NCBI RefSeq assembly: GCF_003675325.1
Contig: NZ_CP033073.1
Location: 5,580,001 to 5,644,000, forward strand
Direction: 5' to 3'
Length of the DNA: 64,000 nt
Source of the DNA: Streptomyces dangxiongensis
GTDB lineage: Bacteria; Actinomycetota; Actinomycetes; Streptomycetales; Streptomycetaceae
The notes beneath the pieces were generated by a model. That model worked only from the letters and a program-made list of their open reading frames with translations. It was not told where the DNA came from and did no database searches. The position numbers and the translations under genes are program-made. Positions within the stretch are counted from its first letter, which is position 1. Each line of letters begins with the position of its first letter. Below, piece after piece: positions 42,071-50,739 of this stretch.

Positions 42071-43657
42071 ATGACAAGTCCCGTCCCTGCCCCCCGGATA
42101 CCGGAGGCGGTGCACCGGCGCCGCTGGGCGATCCTGGGCGTGTTGATGCTGAGCCTGCTCATCGTGGTGCTCGACAACTCGATCCTGAACGTCGCCATCA
42201 AGACCATCTCGACCCCGGCGCCCACCGGCCTCGGCGCCACCCAGAGCCAGATCGAATGGGCGATCAACGCCTACACCCTCGTCTTCGCCGGCCTGCTGTT
42301 CACCGCCGGCCTCGTCGGCGACCGGATCGGCCGCAAGAAGGTGCTGCTCGGCGGCATCGCCGTGTTCGGCATCGGCTCCGCCCTCGCCGCCGAGTCCGGC
42401 TCCCCGGCCCAGCTCATCGCCTTCCGCGCGCTGATGGCCGTCGGCGCCGCCTTCGTCATGCCCGCCACCCTCGCCGTACTGATGAACGTCTTCGAGCGCG
42501 ACGAGCAGCCCAAGGCCATCGGCATGTGGGCCGGCGGCGTCGGCCTCGCCATCGCCATCGGCCCGATCACCGGCGGCGCCCTCCTCGACCACTTCTGGTG
42601 GGGCTCGGTCTTCTTCGTCAACGTGCCGATCGTGATCCTCGCGCTCGTCCTGATGGTGTGGCTGGTGCCCGACTCCCGCGACCCCAGCCCCGGCCGCCTC
42701 GACCCCATCGGCGTGGTCCTGTCCGTCGTCGGCCTGGTCCTGCTGGTCTACGGCATCATCAAGGGCGGCGAGCTGGCCGACTTCACCGACCCGAAGGTGC
42801 TGGCGACCATCATCGCCGGCCTCGTCGTGCTCGCCGGGTTCGTCGTCTTCGAGAAGCGCAGCGACCACCCCTCGCTGGACGTCGGCTACTTCAGGAACAA
42901 GGTCTTCTCGGCCGCCATGAGCGCCATCGCGCTCGTCTTCTTCGCGCTGATGGGCGTCACGTTCTTCGGCGTTTTCTACACCCAGAGCGTCCGCGGCTAC
43001 TCGCCGCTGGAGTCGGGCGCGCTGATGCTGCCGCTCGCCGCCGCCCAGTTGATCTTCGCGCCGCGCGCCCGGCTGGTGGTCGACCGGTTCGGCAACAAGG
43101 CCACCACCACCGGCGGTCTGCTGCTGATCGCGGCGACGCTGGCCGCGTTCGCCGGCTTCGAGGCCGACACCCCGATCTGGCTGCTGGAGGTCGTCTTCTT
43201 CCTGATGGGCACCGGCATGGCGCACATCATGACGCCCACCTCGGTCGTCATCATGCAGGCCCTGCCGCGCGAGAAGGCCGGCTCCGCCTCAGCGCTCAGC
43301 AACACATTCCGCCAGGTCGGCGGCGCCCTCGGCATCGCCGTCCTCGGCTCGGTGCTCGCCACCTCGTACCGCAACGGGATCGAGGGCAAGCTCGGCGCCC
43401 TGCCGCCGGCCCTGCGCGACACCGCGGGCGAGTCCATCGAGGCCACCCTCGGCGTCGCCGCGAAGCTGGGCCCCCAGGGCCGGGCCCTGGTCACCCCCGC
43501 CGACGACGCCTTCCTGCACGCCATGCACGTCACCGCCCTGTGCGGTACGGGCGTCGCGCTGGTCGGAGCCGTGGTGGTGGCCCTGTTCCTGCCGGGCAGG
43601 CCGCCGGCCGGACAGTCGAAGGACCGGGAAGCGGAACTGGTCGGCGCCAAGGACTGA
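42071..43657 (+). CDS. DHA2-family 14-span drug efflux MFS transporter
   Basis: 528 residues, about 14 hydrophobic spans. The first helix holds [18 protein letters not shown] (DHA2 motif D1), loop 2-3 has [12 protein letters not shown], and helix 5 [23 protein letters not shown] is the antiporter motif C region. The family includes EmrB/QacA-type multidrug exporters. It is followed at 43734 by a TetR gene on the same strand, a common self-regulating pair. The C-terminal Lys/Glu-rich tail ends at 43657. Confidence 0.9.
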   Translation: MTSPVPAPRIPEAVHRRRWAILGVLMLSLLIVVLDNSILNVAIKTISTPAPTGLGATQSQIEWAINAYTLVFAGLLFTAGLVGDRIGRKKVLLGGIAVFGIGSALAAESGSPAQLIAFRALMAVGAAFVMPATLAVLMNVFERDEQPKAIGMWAGGVGLAIAIGPITGGALLDHFWWGSVFFVNVPIVILALVLMVWLVPDSRDPSPGRLDPIGVVLSVVGLVLLVYGIIKGGELADFTDPKVLATIIAGLVVLAGFVVFEKRSDHPSLDVGYFRNKVFSAAMSAIALVFFALMGVTFFGVFYTQSVRGYSPLESGALMLPLAAAQLIFAPRARLVVDRFGNKATTTGGLLLIAATLAAFAGFEADTPIWLLEVVFFLMGTGMAHIMTPTSVVIMQALPREKAGSASALSNTFRQVGGALGIAVLGSVLATSYRNGIEGKLGALPPALRDTAGESIEATLGVAAKLGPQGRALVTPADDAFLHAMHVTALCGTGVALVGAVVVALFLPGRPPAGQSKDREAELVGAKD

Positions 43658-43693
43658 CGGTCCGGCGCGACGTTCACGGGGGAAGGGGGTCGT

Positions 43694-43711
43694 TGCGGGA
43701 CAATTCCCGCA
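43694..43711 (+). promoter_or_regulatory. perfect 7-bp inverted repeat before tetR-like gene
   Basis: TGCGGGA (43694-43700) and TCCCGCA (43705-43711) around CAAT, 23 bp before GTG 43734. It could be the autoregulatory operator of the TetR protein or, less likely without a T-run, a weak terminator of the exporter gene. It does not match the palindrome at 42027. Confidence 0.4.
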
Positions 43712-43733
43712 GTCATCGAGAGGACGGTACGAC

Positions 43734-44369
43734 GTGAGCCTTGCCGACAGCCGGCCGCGGCCGGAGGGACCCGCGCGGGGCCGGCCGCGCAGCGAAGCCG
43801 TGGAAAGCGCCATCCTGGAAGGCGTGATGAAGCTCCTGGAGGAGGGCGTCCCCCTCGCCGAGCTGTCCATCGAGCGCGTCGCGCGCACGGCCGGGGTCGG
43901 CAAGGCCACCATCTACCGCCGCTGGAGCGGCAAGGAAGAGCTGTTCGTCGACGTCGTCCGCGCCGCCGAGCCCCCCGACCCCGAACTCCCCGGCACCTCC
44001 CTGCGCGACGACCTCGTCGTGCTGCTGGAGTCCCTGCGCCGGCGCGGTCTGGCCAGCCGCTCCTCGGCGATCCTGCACAACGTGTACGCGCAGATGAAGA
44101 GCAGTCCGCGGATCTGGGCCGCCTACCACGCCAGCGTCATAGAGCCCCGCCGCGTCATCGGCCTGGACGTGCTGCGCCGCGGGCGGGAGAACGGCGAACT
44201 GCGCGCGGACGTCGACCTGGAACTGGCCAACGACATGTTCGTCGGCCCCATGCTCGTCCGCGCCGTCATGCGCCCGGACGCGGACCTGCCCGAGGGTCTG
44301 GCGGCGCAGATCGTCGACACGGTCCTGGCCGGCCTACGGCCCGTCAGCTCCACGGCCACGTCACGCTGA
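43734..44369 (+). CDS. TetR-family regulator of the adjacent exporter
   Basis: 211 residues from GTG 43734 with AGAGGA upstream. The N-terminal HTH reads SAILEGVMKLL-type helix 1 and RTAGVGKATIYRRWSGKEELF as recognition helix. The C-terminal domain (ANDMFVGPMLVRAVMRPDADLPEGLA) is the ligand-binding TetR_C_16/AefR-like region. Same-strand location 76 bp behind a DHA2 exporter supports local control of efflux. The N-terminal ~20 residues (RPRPEGPARGRPRS) are an unstructured basic arm. Confidence 0.88.
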   Translation: MSLADSRPRPEGPARGRPRSEAVESAILEGVMKLLEEGVPLAELSIERVARTAGVGKATIYRRWSGKEELFVDVVRAAEPPDPELPGTSLRDDLVVLLESLRRRGLASRSSAILHNVYAQMKSSPRIWAAYHASVIEPRRVIGLDVLRRGRENGELRADVDLELANDMFVGPMLVRAVMRPDADLPEGLAAQIVDTVLAGLRPVSSTATSR

Positions 44370-44551
44370 TGTGCGCGTTTCGTCACAGACCCCGCCCGGA
44401 CGGGGACTAACCGGAACCCCTCGTCCCGCCCCGTTCGTCCTCCTCTTCCGTAAGGCCGTCACGGGACGGCGGGAACGGAGCCGATCATCCCCTAGGGTCG
44501 GAAGCGGACGGGGGTCGAACGGTGTGCACGGCAGGCAGTGAGGCAGACGGT

Positions 44552-45589
44552 ATGACGCAGCAGGCGTACATGACGGAGACGGACAACGGAGGCTCGGGGC
44601 CCGAGCGACCGGGATCCCGGCTTCGACGCCTGGCGCACCGCCTGGCCGGCGGCTGGCGGGGCGACCCACGCATCTGGCGCCGTGGCCTCGTGCTCGCCGC
44701 GCTGGCCCTGCTCCTCGGCCTGGTGATGCTGCTGCACTCCCGTATCCCGAACCGGGTGGGCAACCTCGGCAGTCTCACCGAGACCTTCCTGCCCTGGCTG
44801 GGCCTGGCCGTCCCGCTGCTGCTGGTCCTCGGCCTGCTACGCCGGTCGGCGACCGCGCTCGTCGCCGTGCTCCTCCCGGCGGTCGCGTGGCTGAACCTGT
44901 TCGGCGGACTGCTCACCGACCGGTCGGGCGGCGGGGGTGACCTGATGGTGGCCACCCACAACGTCAACGCCGACAACCCCGACCCGGCCGCGACCGCCCG
45001 CGACGTGGCCGCCTCGGGCGCGGACGTCCTGGCCCTGGAGGAGCTGCCCGCCTCCGCCGTCCCCGTCTACGAGAAGGCGCTCGCGACGACGTACAAGTAC
45101 CACGCGGTGGTCGGCACCGTCGGCCTGTGGAGCAGGTACCCCATGGCCGGCGTCGAGGCCGTCGACATCAAGCTCGGCTGGAAGCGGGCGATGCGCGCCA
45201 CGGTCACCACCCCGAAGGGCCCGGTCGCGGTCTACGTCGCCCACCTGCCCTCGGTGCGGGTGAAGCTGAAGGCCGGGTTCACCGCCCGGCAGCGCGACAA
45301 GAGCGCCGACGCGCTAGGTGAGGCCATCGCCGACGAGACGCTCGAGCGCGTGGTGCTGCTCGGCGACCTGAACGGCACGATGAACGACCGTTCGCTCAAC
45401 GCCGTCACCTCCCAGCTCCGCTCCACACAGGGCGCGGCGGGCAGCGGTTTCGGGTTTAGCTGGCCGGCGTCGTTCCCGATGGCGCGGATCGACCAGATCA
45501 TGGTCAAGGGTGTGCAGCCGCAGAGTTCCTGGACGCTGCCCCGCACGAACAGCGACCACCTGCCGGTGGCGGCCCGCGTGAAGGTGTGA
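44552..45589 (+). CDS. membrane-anchored endonuclease/exonuclease/phosphatase-family protein
   Basis: 345 residues from ATG 44552. Three hydrophobic spans (GLVLAALALLLGLVMLL, TFLPWLGLAVPLLLVLGLL, ATALVAVLLPAVAWLNLFGGLL) precede the EEP domain: VATHNVNADNP, LALEELPA (Glu), VAVYVAHLPS (His), VVLLGDLNGTMND (Asp/Asn) and SDHLPVAARV (Asp-His pair). The catalytic set is complete. The domain should face the outside and hydrolyse phosphodiesters or phosphomonoesters, for instance extracellular nucleic acid or phospholipid. It is a lone gene. Confidence 0.85.
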   Translation: MTQQAYMTETDNGGSGPERPGSRLRRLAHRLAGGWRGDPRIWRRGLVLAALALLLGLVMLLHSRIPNRVGNLGSLTETFLPWLGLAVPLLLVLGLLRRSATALVAVLLPAVAWLNLFGGLLTDRSGGGGDLMVATHNVNADNPDPAATARDVAASGADVLALEELPASAVPVYEKALATTYKYHAVVGTVGLWSRYPMAGVEAVDIKLGWKRAMRATVTTPKGPVAVYVAHLPSVRVKLKAGFTARQRDKSADALGEAIADETLERVVLLGDLNGTMNDRSLNAVTSQLRSTQGAAGSGFGFSWPASFPMARIDQIMVKGVQPQSSWTLPRTNSDHLPVAARVKV

Positions 45590-45730
45590 GCCGTCCCACA
45601 GGCGAGGCGGTGACGGCACCCACACCGGCAACCCGGACGTCACCTCCTGGAATACTGGGCCCGAGAGGATTTGTTCCGTACAGGAACATACTGCGGATCT
45701 GTACGGCGTCACCTCTCTGAAAGGCCTTTT

Positions 45731-46945
45731 ATGCCCCTGGCCCTGCTCGCCCTCGCCGTGGGCGCCTTCGGCATCGGTACGACCGAGTTCGTGATGATGG
45801 GCCTGCTGCCCGACGTCGCGGACGACCTGCACATCTCGATCCCCAGCGCCGGACACCTGGTCTCGGCGTACGCGCTGGGCGTCGTCATCGGGGCCCCGCT
45901 GCTGGCCGCCGTGACGGCCCGGATGTCCCGGCGCACGGTCCTCATCGCCCTGATGGCCCTCTTCGTCGCGGGCAACGCGCTCTCCGCGTTCGCCCCCGGC
46001 AACGGCTCCCTGCTCGCCGCCCGCTTCCTCAGCGGACTGCCGCACGGCGCCTTCTTCGGCGTCGGCGCGGTCGTCGCCACGGGGATGGTCCCGCCGGAGC
46101 GCAAGGCCCGCTCGGTGTCCCTGATGTTCCTCGGCCTGACCGTCGCCAACATCGCGGGCGTCCCCGCCGCCACCCTCATGGGCCAGCACCTCGGCTGGCG
46201 GGCCACGTTCCTCGGCGTCAGCGCGATCGGCCTGGTCGCCATAGCCTCGCTCGCCCTGCTGATCCCGCGCGACCACACCCACGCCTCCGGGACCGGCCTG
46301 CGCGGCGAACTGGCGGCACTGAAGTCCCTGCCGGTCTGGCTGGCCCTCGGCACCACGGTGGCCGGCTTCGGCGCGCTGTTCGCCGCCTACAGCTACGTCA
46401 CCCCGATGCTCACGGACACCGCGGGCTTCGCCGAGACGAACGTCACCCTGCTCCTCGCCCTCTTCGGCGTCGGCGCCACCGCCGGCAACCTCCTCGGCGG
46501 CCGGCTCGCCGACCACTCCCTGCGGGGCACCCTCTTCGCCGGCCTGGTCTCCCTGGCCGTGGTGCTCGGACTGTTCCCGCTGCTGATGCGCGCGGAGTGG
46601 AGCGCGGCCCTCGCCGTGACCCTGCTCGGCGCGGCGGCGTTCGTCACCGGCTCCCCGCTCCAGCTCATGGTCATGGAGAAGGCCTCGGCGGCCCCCTCCC
46701 TCGCCTCTTCCGCCAACCAGGCCGCCTTCAACCTGGCCAACGCCGGCGGCGCCTGGATCGGCGGCCTGGCCCTCGCGGCCGGCTTCGGCGCGACGTCCCC
46801 GGCGCTGGCCGGCGCGGCCCTGGCCGTACTGGGCCTGGGCGTCGCGGGCGCCGCCCACGTGGTGGACCGGCGCCGGGCGACCCCGTCGGCGGGCCGCGTG
46901 ATCACCTCCCATGTGCCGGAGGAGTCCGGCGCGTTGCACCGCTGA
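45731..46945 (+). CDS. Cmx/CmrA-type chloramphenicol-like efflux MFS
   Basis: 404 residues from ATG 45731 (GAAAGG six bases upstream), 12 spans. FGIGTTEFVMMGLLPDVADDL in helix 1 and TARMSRRTVL in loop 2-3 are typical of the Cmx/CmrA and AraJ/PbuE group. Members of the group export chloramphenicol or purine/arabinose compounds; without data only efflux is claimed. It ends 80 bp before a frameshifted small membrane gene. Confidence 0.85.
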   Translation: MPLALLALAVGAFGIGTTEFVMMGLLPDVADDLHISIPSAGHLVSAYALGVVIGAPLLAAVTARMSRRTVLIALMALFVAGNALSAFAPGNGSLLAARFLSGLPHGAFFGVGAVVATGMVPPERKARSVSLMFLGLTVANIAGVPAATLMGQHLGWRATFLGVSAIGLVAIASLALLIPRDHTHASGTGLRGELAALKSLPVWLALGTTVAGFGALFAAYSYVTPMLTDTAGFAETNVTLLLALFGVGATAGNLLGGRLADHSLRGTLFAGLVSLAVVLGLFPLLMRAEWSAALAVTLLGAAAFVTGSPLQLMVMEKASAAPSLASSANQAAFNLANAGGAWIGGLALAAGFGATSPALAGAALAVLGLGVAGAAHVVDRRRATPSAGRVITSHVPEESGALHR

Positions 46946-47008
46946 TTACCCTCCGGCGCTACCCTGGACGGGCCCCGGCTCCACACCCGGGGTCCGCGCG
47001 GGGCTCAC

Positions 47009-47021
47009 CCTCCACGGGAGG
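47009..47021 (+). promoter_or_regulatory. Shine-Dalgarno hairpin, copy 1
   Basis: CCTCC (47009-47013), ACG, GGAGG (47017-47021): the ribosome site four bases before GTG 47026 is paired with its complement. The same structure with a different loop precedes the paralogue at 50740. Confidence 0.5.
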
Positions 47022-47025
47022 CACG

Positions 47026-47455
47026 GTGCAACGGACGACGGTCCCGGCCGAGGACCGGCCGGATGCGCGGTGGGGCTGGTTCCTGGCCTGGCCGGCGGTC
47101 GGCGCGTCTTTCGCCCTCGGCCTGGCCGCCCTGCTGTCGGTCGGCGTGGTCCTGCTCGTCCTGGCCGTGGTGGCCGCCGTGTTCCTGCTCCGTCAGGGGC
47201 ACCGGACCGCCGTCGCCGGGAGCCTCGCCGGTCCGGCGCTGCCGCTCTTCCGCCCCGCCTACTCCGACCGGGGCGGCCCGGGCACCGGGTGCCGCACGAC
47301 GGCCGTCGCACAGACCTGCGCCGACGAGTACGCCCCGGGTGCCCTTCCTGGCCGGCGGCGTGCTGCTGTTCGCCGCCGGCGTCCTGGTCCTCCTCCTCGA
47401 CCGCCGGCGCGGGCCGGTGCACCGACCCGCGAGCCGCCCCGGCTTCACCAGGTGA
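47026..47455 (+). pseudogene. frameshifted copy of small two-part membrane protein
   Basis: GTG 47026 begins a copy of the protein at 50740: ARWGWFLAWPAVGASFALGLAALLSVGVVLLVLAVVAAVFLL matches WGWFLAWLAVGGCLALGLAALLSVGVVLIVLAVVAAVFLL. After CADEYAPG the frame leaves the family; the next frame resumes with VPFLAGGVLLFAAGVLVLLLDRRRG to 47455. Dropping one G from GGG at about 47338-47340 restores YAPVPFLAGG, equivalent to YTPVPFLAGG in the intact copy. The shifted product would lose its last transmembrane span and read a Pro/Arg-rich tail. It overlaps the convergent P450 by 11 bp. Confidence 0.75.
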
Positions 47456-48659
47456 CCGGCAGCCGTACCGGGAAGCGGCGGATGGTGCCGGTGTCCCACT
47501 CGAGGTCCTCAGGCGCGACGGCGAGGCGCAGGTGGGGGAAGCGGGTCAGCAGGCCGGTGACCGCGCTCTCCAGCTCCGCCCGCGCGAGCGGCGCGGCGAG
47601 GCAGTGGTGCCCGCCCCACCCGAACGTCATGTGCGGGCGCACCGGCCGTTCGAGGTCCAGCGTGTGCGGATCGGGGAAGACGGCCGGATCACGGTTGGCC
47701 GCCAGGTAGGACACGTGCACGTAGTCGCCGGCCTCGATGGCGGTCCCCTCGACCTCCGCGTCCTCCAGGGCGATCCGCGGGATGCCCACGCCCTTGCGGA
47801 AGGGGATGAACCGCAGCAGCTCCTCCAGCGCGCCGGGGAACCGGCCGGCGTCGCCCGCCAGCGCGGCACGCTCCTCGGACCGGGTCAGCAGCAGGTAGAC
47901 GATGTTGCTGATCTGGCAGGTCGCGGTGTCGTTGCCGCTGAGGATGAGCGTCACGGCCATGACCGCCAACTCGTCGTCCGTCAGCGGCTCCTCGCCCGGC
48001 GCCACCGGGGCGGTGACCATCGCACTGAGCAGGTCCTCGCCCGGCGTGGCGCGCCGGGCCGGGATCAGCCCGGCGAAGTACTCCCGCAGGGCGGCCTTGG
48101 CGTCGGCCGCGCCCTTCCGGGCGGCCGGAGAGGTGGCCAGCAGCCGCATCGTGTACGTACGCAGCCGCTCGCGGTCGGCCTCCGGGACGGCCAGCAGCTC
48201 GCAGATCGTCAGGTGGGGCAGGGGAACCGACAAAGACGTCACCAGGTCCGCCGGCGGCCCCGCCTCGGCCATCGCCGAGAGCAGCTTGGCCACGACCCCG
48301 TCCACCGCGGGCCGCATGGCCACCACCCGCTCCCGGGTGAACGCCTGCGCCGCCGTCTGCCGCAACCGGGTCACGTACGGCGGGTCCGTCACGTTGATCG
48401 ATTCCGGCGACACGATCGGCTCCGGGGTCATCCTCGGATAGTCCCGCCCGATGATCGCCGCCCGGCTGAACCTGGGATCGCACGTCACCTGACGCACTCC
48501 GGCGAAGCTGGTCACCAGCCAGGCCTCGGCCTCACCGTAGGGCAGCCGGATCCGGCTGACCGGGCCGCGCTCTGCCAGCGAGGCCAGTGAGGGGTCATAT
48601 TCCAGCGCGTCGGCGAAGTCGAAGGGGCAGTCGAGCACTGCCGGGTCATGGAACGACAT
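47445..48659 (-). CDS. cytochrome P450
   Basis: 404 residues from ATG 48659. The I-helix reads LILSGNDTATCQISN (acid-alcohol pair D-T), the K-helix ELLRF supplies ExxR, and the haem loop FGWGGHHCLAAPLARAE carries the Cys ligand. The usual Gly two residues after Cys is Ala here, a tolerated variation. It is a soluble bacterial class I P450 that needs ferredoxin partners not seen nearby. Substrate unknown; hydroxylation in secondary metabolism or detoxification is likely. The XRE regulatory trio upstream is separated by about 250 bp. Confidence 0.92.
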   Translation of the reverse strand: MSFHDPAVLDCPFDFADALEYDPSLASLAERGPVSRIRLPYGEAEAWLVTSFAGVRQVTCDPRFSRAAIIGRDYPRMTPEPIVSPESINVTDPPYVTRLRQTAAQAFTRERVVAMRPAVDGVVAKLLSAMAEAGPPADLVTSLSVPLPHLTICELLAVPEADRERLRTYTMRLLATSPAARKGAADAKAALREYFAGLIPARRATPGEDLLSAMVTAPVAPGEEPLTDDELAVMAVTLILSGNDTATCQISNIVYLLLTRSEERAALAGDAGRFPGALEELLRFIPFRKGVGIPRIALEDAEVEGTAIEAGDYVHVSYLAANRDPAVFPDPHTLDLERPVRPHMTFGWGGHHCLAAPLARAELESAVTGLLTRFPHLRLAVAPEDLEWDTGTIRRFPVRLPVTW

Positions 48660-48911
48660 ACAGCCTCCTTGGTGCGCCGCTGGGCGCGTCACTTGCGAGG
48701 GTGCGAGGGGGACGGCCGTGGACCCCGGGGGCGATACGGGAAGGCGCCGACACGGCCGGCCGTCGAACGGACCCGGTCTGTCGGCGCGGCGGCGCCACAG
48801 GGTGCCACCCCGTCCCTGGAAAAGGTCATCACCTGCCAATATGCGACAGTTCGGCGCGCCTCGCAGAACAGGAGCTTCAGGCAATGAAACCGGCTCCGAC
48901 CAGGGCACGGC

Positions 48912-49268
48912 TCAGCTCCCCAGCTCGCACCAGACCGTCTTGCGGTCCGGCTCCCGGTCCACGCCCCACCGCTCGGCGAGCGCGTCGACGAGCGCCAGGC
49001 CACGCCCGGACTCCGCCGTGGTCGCGGCGGACAGCAGTACGGGCAACGCGCGCGGATCGGGGTCGGTCACCTCGACACGGGTACGGCCGCCGGCCGCCGC
49101 ACCCGTGACCCGTACGGTCACCGGGGTGCCCTCGCCCAGGTGGTCGATGACGTTCGTCAGCAGCTCCGTGGCACAGAGCCGGACGTCGAAGCCGTGCTCA
49201 CGCAGGTGGCGGCGGAGTTCCGGCGCGGCCTTGGGCGTGGCTAGCAGACGCAGTTCCAGTGGCGTCAT
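48912..49268 (-). CDS. HATPase_c_2 (anti-sigma-factor-like) ATP-binding protein
   Basis: 118 residues from ATG 49268. RHLREHGFDVRLCATELLTNVIDHLGEG is the N-box with Glu and Asn for Mg-ATP, EVTDPDP a G1-like box, and ESGRGLALVDALAERWGV the G2 box. These short GHKL proteins act as anti-sigma factors or partners of XRE/DUF397 loci in streptomycetes. It overlaps the upstream small gene by 4 bp, and the divergent XRE regulator lies beyond. Confidence 0.85.
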   Translation of the reverse strand: MTPLELRLLATPKAAPELRRHLREHGFDVRLCATELLTNVIDHLGEGTPVTVRVTGAAAGGRTRVEVTDPDPRALPVLLSAATTAESGRGLALVDALAERWGVDREPDRKTVWCELGS

Positions 49269-49489
49269 GCCTCGGCCGCCGTCTTCCGCAGCGCGGCGGC
49301 GAGGGCGCGGGCCGTGGCCGTGTTGCAGTTGCCGAGCGTCACGAGCCCGGCGGGCGGCGAGTACGTACCGGCGAAGCCCGGCAGATCGACGCGGAGGGAC
49401 GGCAGCGTGATGCCGTGCAGGGCGAGGGCGGTGCGGAGTTCCTCGACGCACAGGGTGACGTCGTAGGCGGTGGGGGAGCGGTCGGGCAT
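49265..49489 (-). CDS. 74-residue protein of the XRE/HATPase locus
   Basis: ATG 49489. The sequence (DVTLCVEELRTALALHGITL, then PGFAGTYSPPAGLVTLGNCN and TATARALAAALRK) is a small soluble alpha/beta protein. It is coupled by an ATGA overlap to the HATPase gene and divergent from the XRE regulator across about 110 bp. Similar small genes occur next to HATPase partners in streptomycetes, but I cannot name a function. Confidence 0.6.
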   Translation of the reverse strand: MPDRSPTAYDVTLCVEELRTALALHGITLPSLRVDLPGFAGTYSPPAGLVTLGNCNTATARALAAALRKTAAEA

Positions 49490-49602
49490 GGGGGTGTATT
49501 GACCTTCTGTGCGGTGTGTGACGAACACCTCACAGAGTGTCGCCCGGCTCGCTACCGTGGAAGAGGTTTCGCGTTCGCGACCAGGGCAGCGGAGGAGGGC
49601 GA

Positions 49603-50469
49603 GTGGTGGCTCGCGGCAAGGACATCGACGGCTCGGTCAGCGTCCCGACCTTCTACGGCAAGGAGTTGCGGTGGAAGAGGGAGGCGGCCGGGATGTCGTT
49701 GGAGACGTTCCTCGAAGGCAGCTTCTACGGCAAGACGTACCTCAGCGACATCGAGCACGGGGAACGGAGGATGCCGCTGGATCTGGCCCGGCACGCGGAT
49801 CGGGTGCTGGGGACCGACGGGTTCTTCGAGCGGTGCTGCGAGGATGTGCGGAAGGCGCGGAGGGGGCCGCATGCCGCGTACTTCGAGAAGGCTCTGGAGG
49901 CGGAGAAATACGCGGAGACCATTGAGTTGTGGTCTCCCGTTATCTTTCCCGGGCTGCTCCAGACCGCCGCGTACGCTCGGACGCTGGTCCGGTCGGCTCA
50001 CCCCGCCGCCTCCGACGAATGGGTCGAGGAGAAGGTGACGGCCCGACTCGCCCGCGCCCGCCTGTTCGACGAGGATCGGTCCACACCGGAGTACTGGACG
50101 GTCCTGCATGAGTCGCTGATCGCGGACCCGCTCCTCCCGCCGCTGGAGATGGCCGAACAACTGGACCGGATCGTGGAGCTGGCCGAGAGGCGCCGGATCA
50201 CTCCGCAGATCGTTCCGCGCACGTGCGGGGCGTATCCCCTCATGGCTGCCTCCATCATGGTGATGACCTTCCCGGACGCGCCGCCGCTGGTCTACACCGA
50301 GGCGTCCTACAGCGGTGACACCATCGACGATCCGGCCCTCGTGAAGCAGTACCGCAAGGCATACGATCGGCTCAGGGCCGTCGCGCTGTCCCCAGACACG
50401 TCCCTGGCCATGATCAAGGCAGCGGCAGAGGATCACCGAAATGGCGAGCAGCGGGATCGACTGGAGTGA
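49603..50469 (+). CDS. XRE-family regulator with DUF5753 domain
   Basis: 288 residues from GTG 49603, following GGAGGAGGG. The N-terminal HTH covers FYGKELRWKREAAGMSLETF to SDIEHGERRMPLDLARHAD, though the second half is less canonical. The C-terminal DUF5753 region includes ELWSPVIFPGLLQTAAYARTL, RLARARLFDED and RTCGAYPLMAASIMVMTFPD. Together with a downstream DUF397 gene it makes the WhiJ/AbaA-like module widespread in Streptomyces, in which the DUF397 protein modulates the XRE repressor. Targets are not evident. Confidence 0.88.
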   Translation: MVARGKDIDGSVSVPTFYGKELRWKREAAGMSLETFLEGSFYGKTYLSDIEHGERRMPLDLARHADRVLGTDGFFERCCEDVRKARRGPHAAYFEKALEAEKYAETIELWSPVIFPGLLQTAAYARTLVRSAHPAASDEWVEEKVTARLARARLFDEDRSTPEYWTVLHESLIADPLLPPLEMAEQLDRIVELAERRRITPQIVPRTCGAYPLMAASIMVMTFPDAPPLVYTEASYSGDTIDDPALVKQYRKAYDRLRAVALSPDTSLAMIKAAAEDHRNGEQRDRLE

Positions 50470-50644
50470 CGCGCTCTGGTTCAAGAGCAGTTACAGCAAC
50501 GGCGATGGCGGGGAATGCGTCGAAGTGGCCGGCGGCTTCCCCGGCCTCGTCCCCGTCCGGGACTCCAAGTCCCCCGGCGGCCCCGCCCTCCTCCTCACCC
50601 CCGACGCCTGGGGCCCCTTTATCGCCTCGCTCAAATCCCTTTAG
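50441..50644 (+). CDS. DUF397-family small protein
   Basis: 67 residues from ATG 50441, overlapping the XRE gene end by 29 bp. WFKSSYSNGDGGECVEVAGG followed by VPVRDSKSPGGPALLLTP and WGPFIASLKSL is the classical DUF397 sequence. Family members (BldB-related/WhiJ partner type) interact with the adjacent XRE regulator. It lacks any HTH itself. Confidence 0.92.
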   Translation: MASSGIDWSDALWFKSSYSNGDGGECVEVAGGFPGLVPVRDSKSPGGPALLLTPDAWGPFIASLKSL

Positions 50645-50722
50645 GGACCGTTGACTTGGCCGTCGCCCTGGGGCGGCGGGCGGGGTGTACCGTGATCGCA
50701 TCGGCAGCTCGCGCAGTCTCAC

Positions 50723-50735
50723 CCTCCGTGGGAGG
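50723..50735 (+). promoter_or_regulatory. Shine-Dalgarno hairpin, copy 2
   Basis: CCTCC (50723-50727), GTG, GGAGG (50731-50735), four bases before GTG 50740. Arms and spacing equal those at 47009 while the loop differs (GTG versus ACG), as expected for a conserved structure that gates translation. Confidence 0.5.
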
Positions 50736-50739
50736 CATC

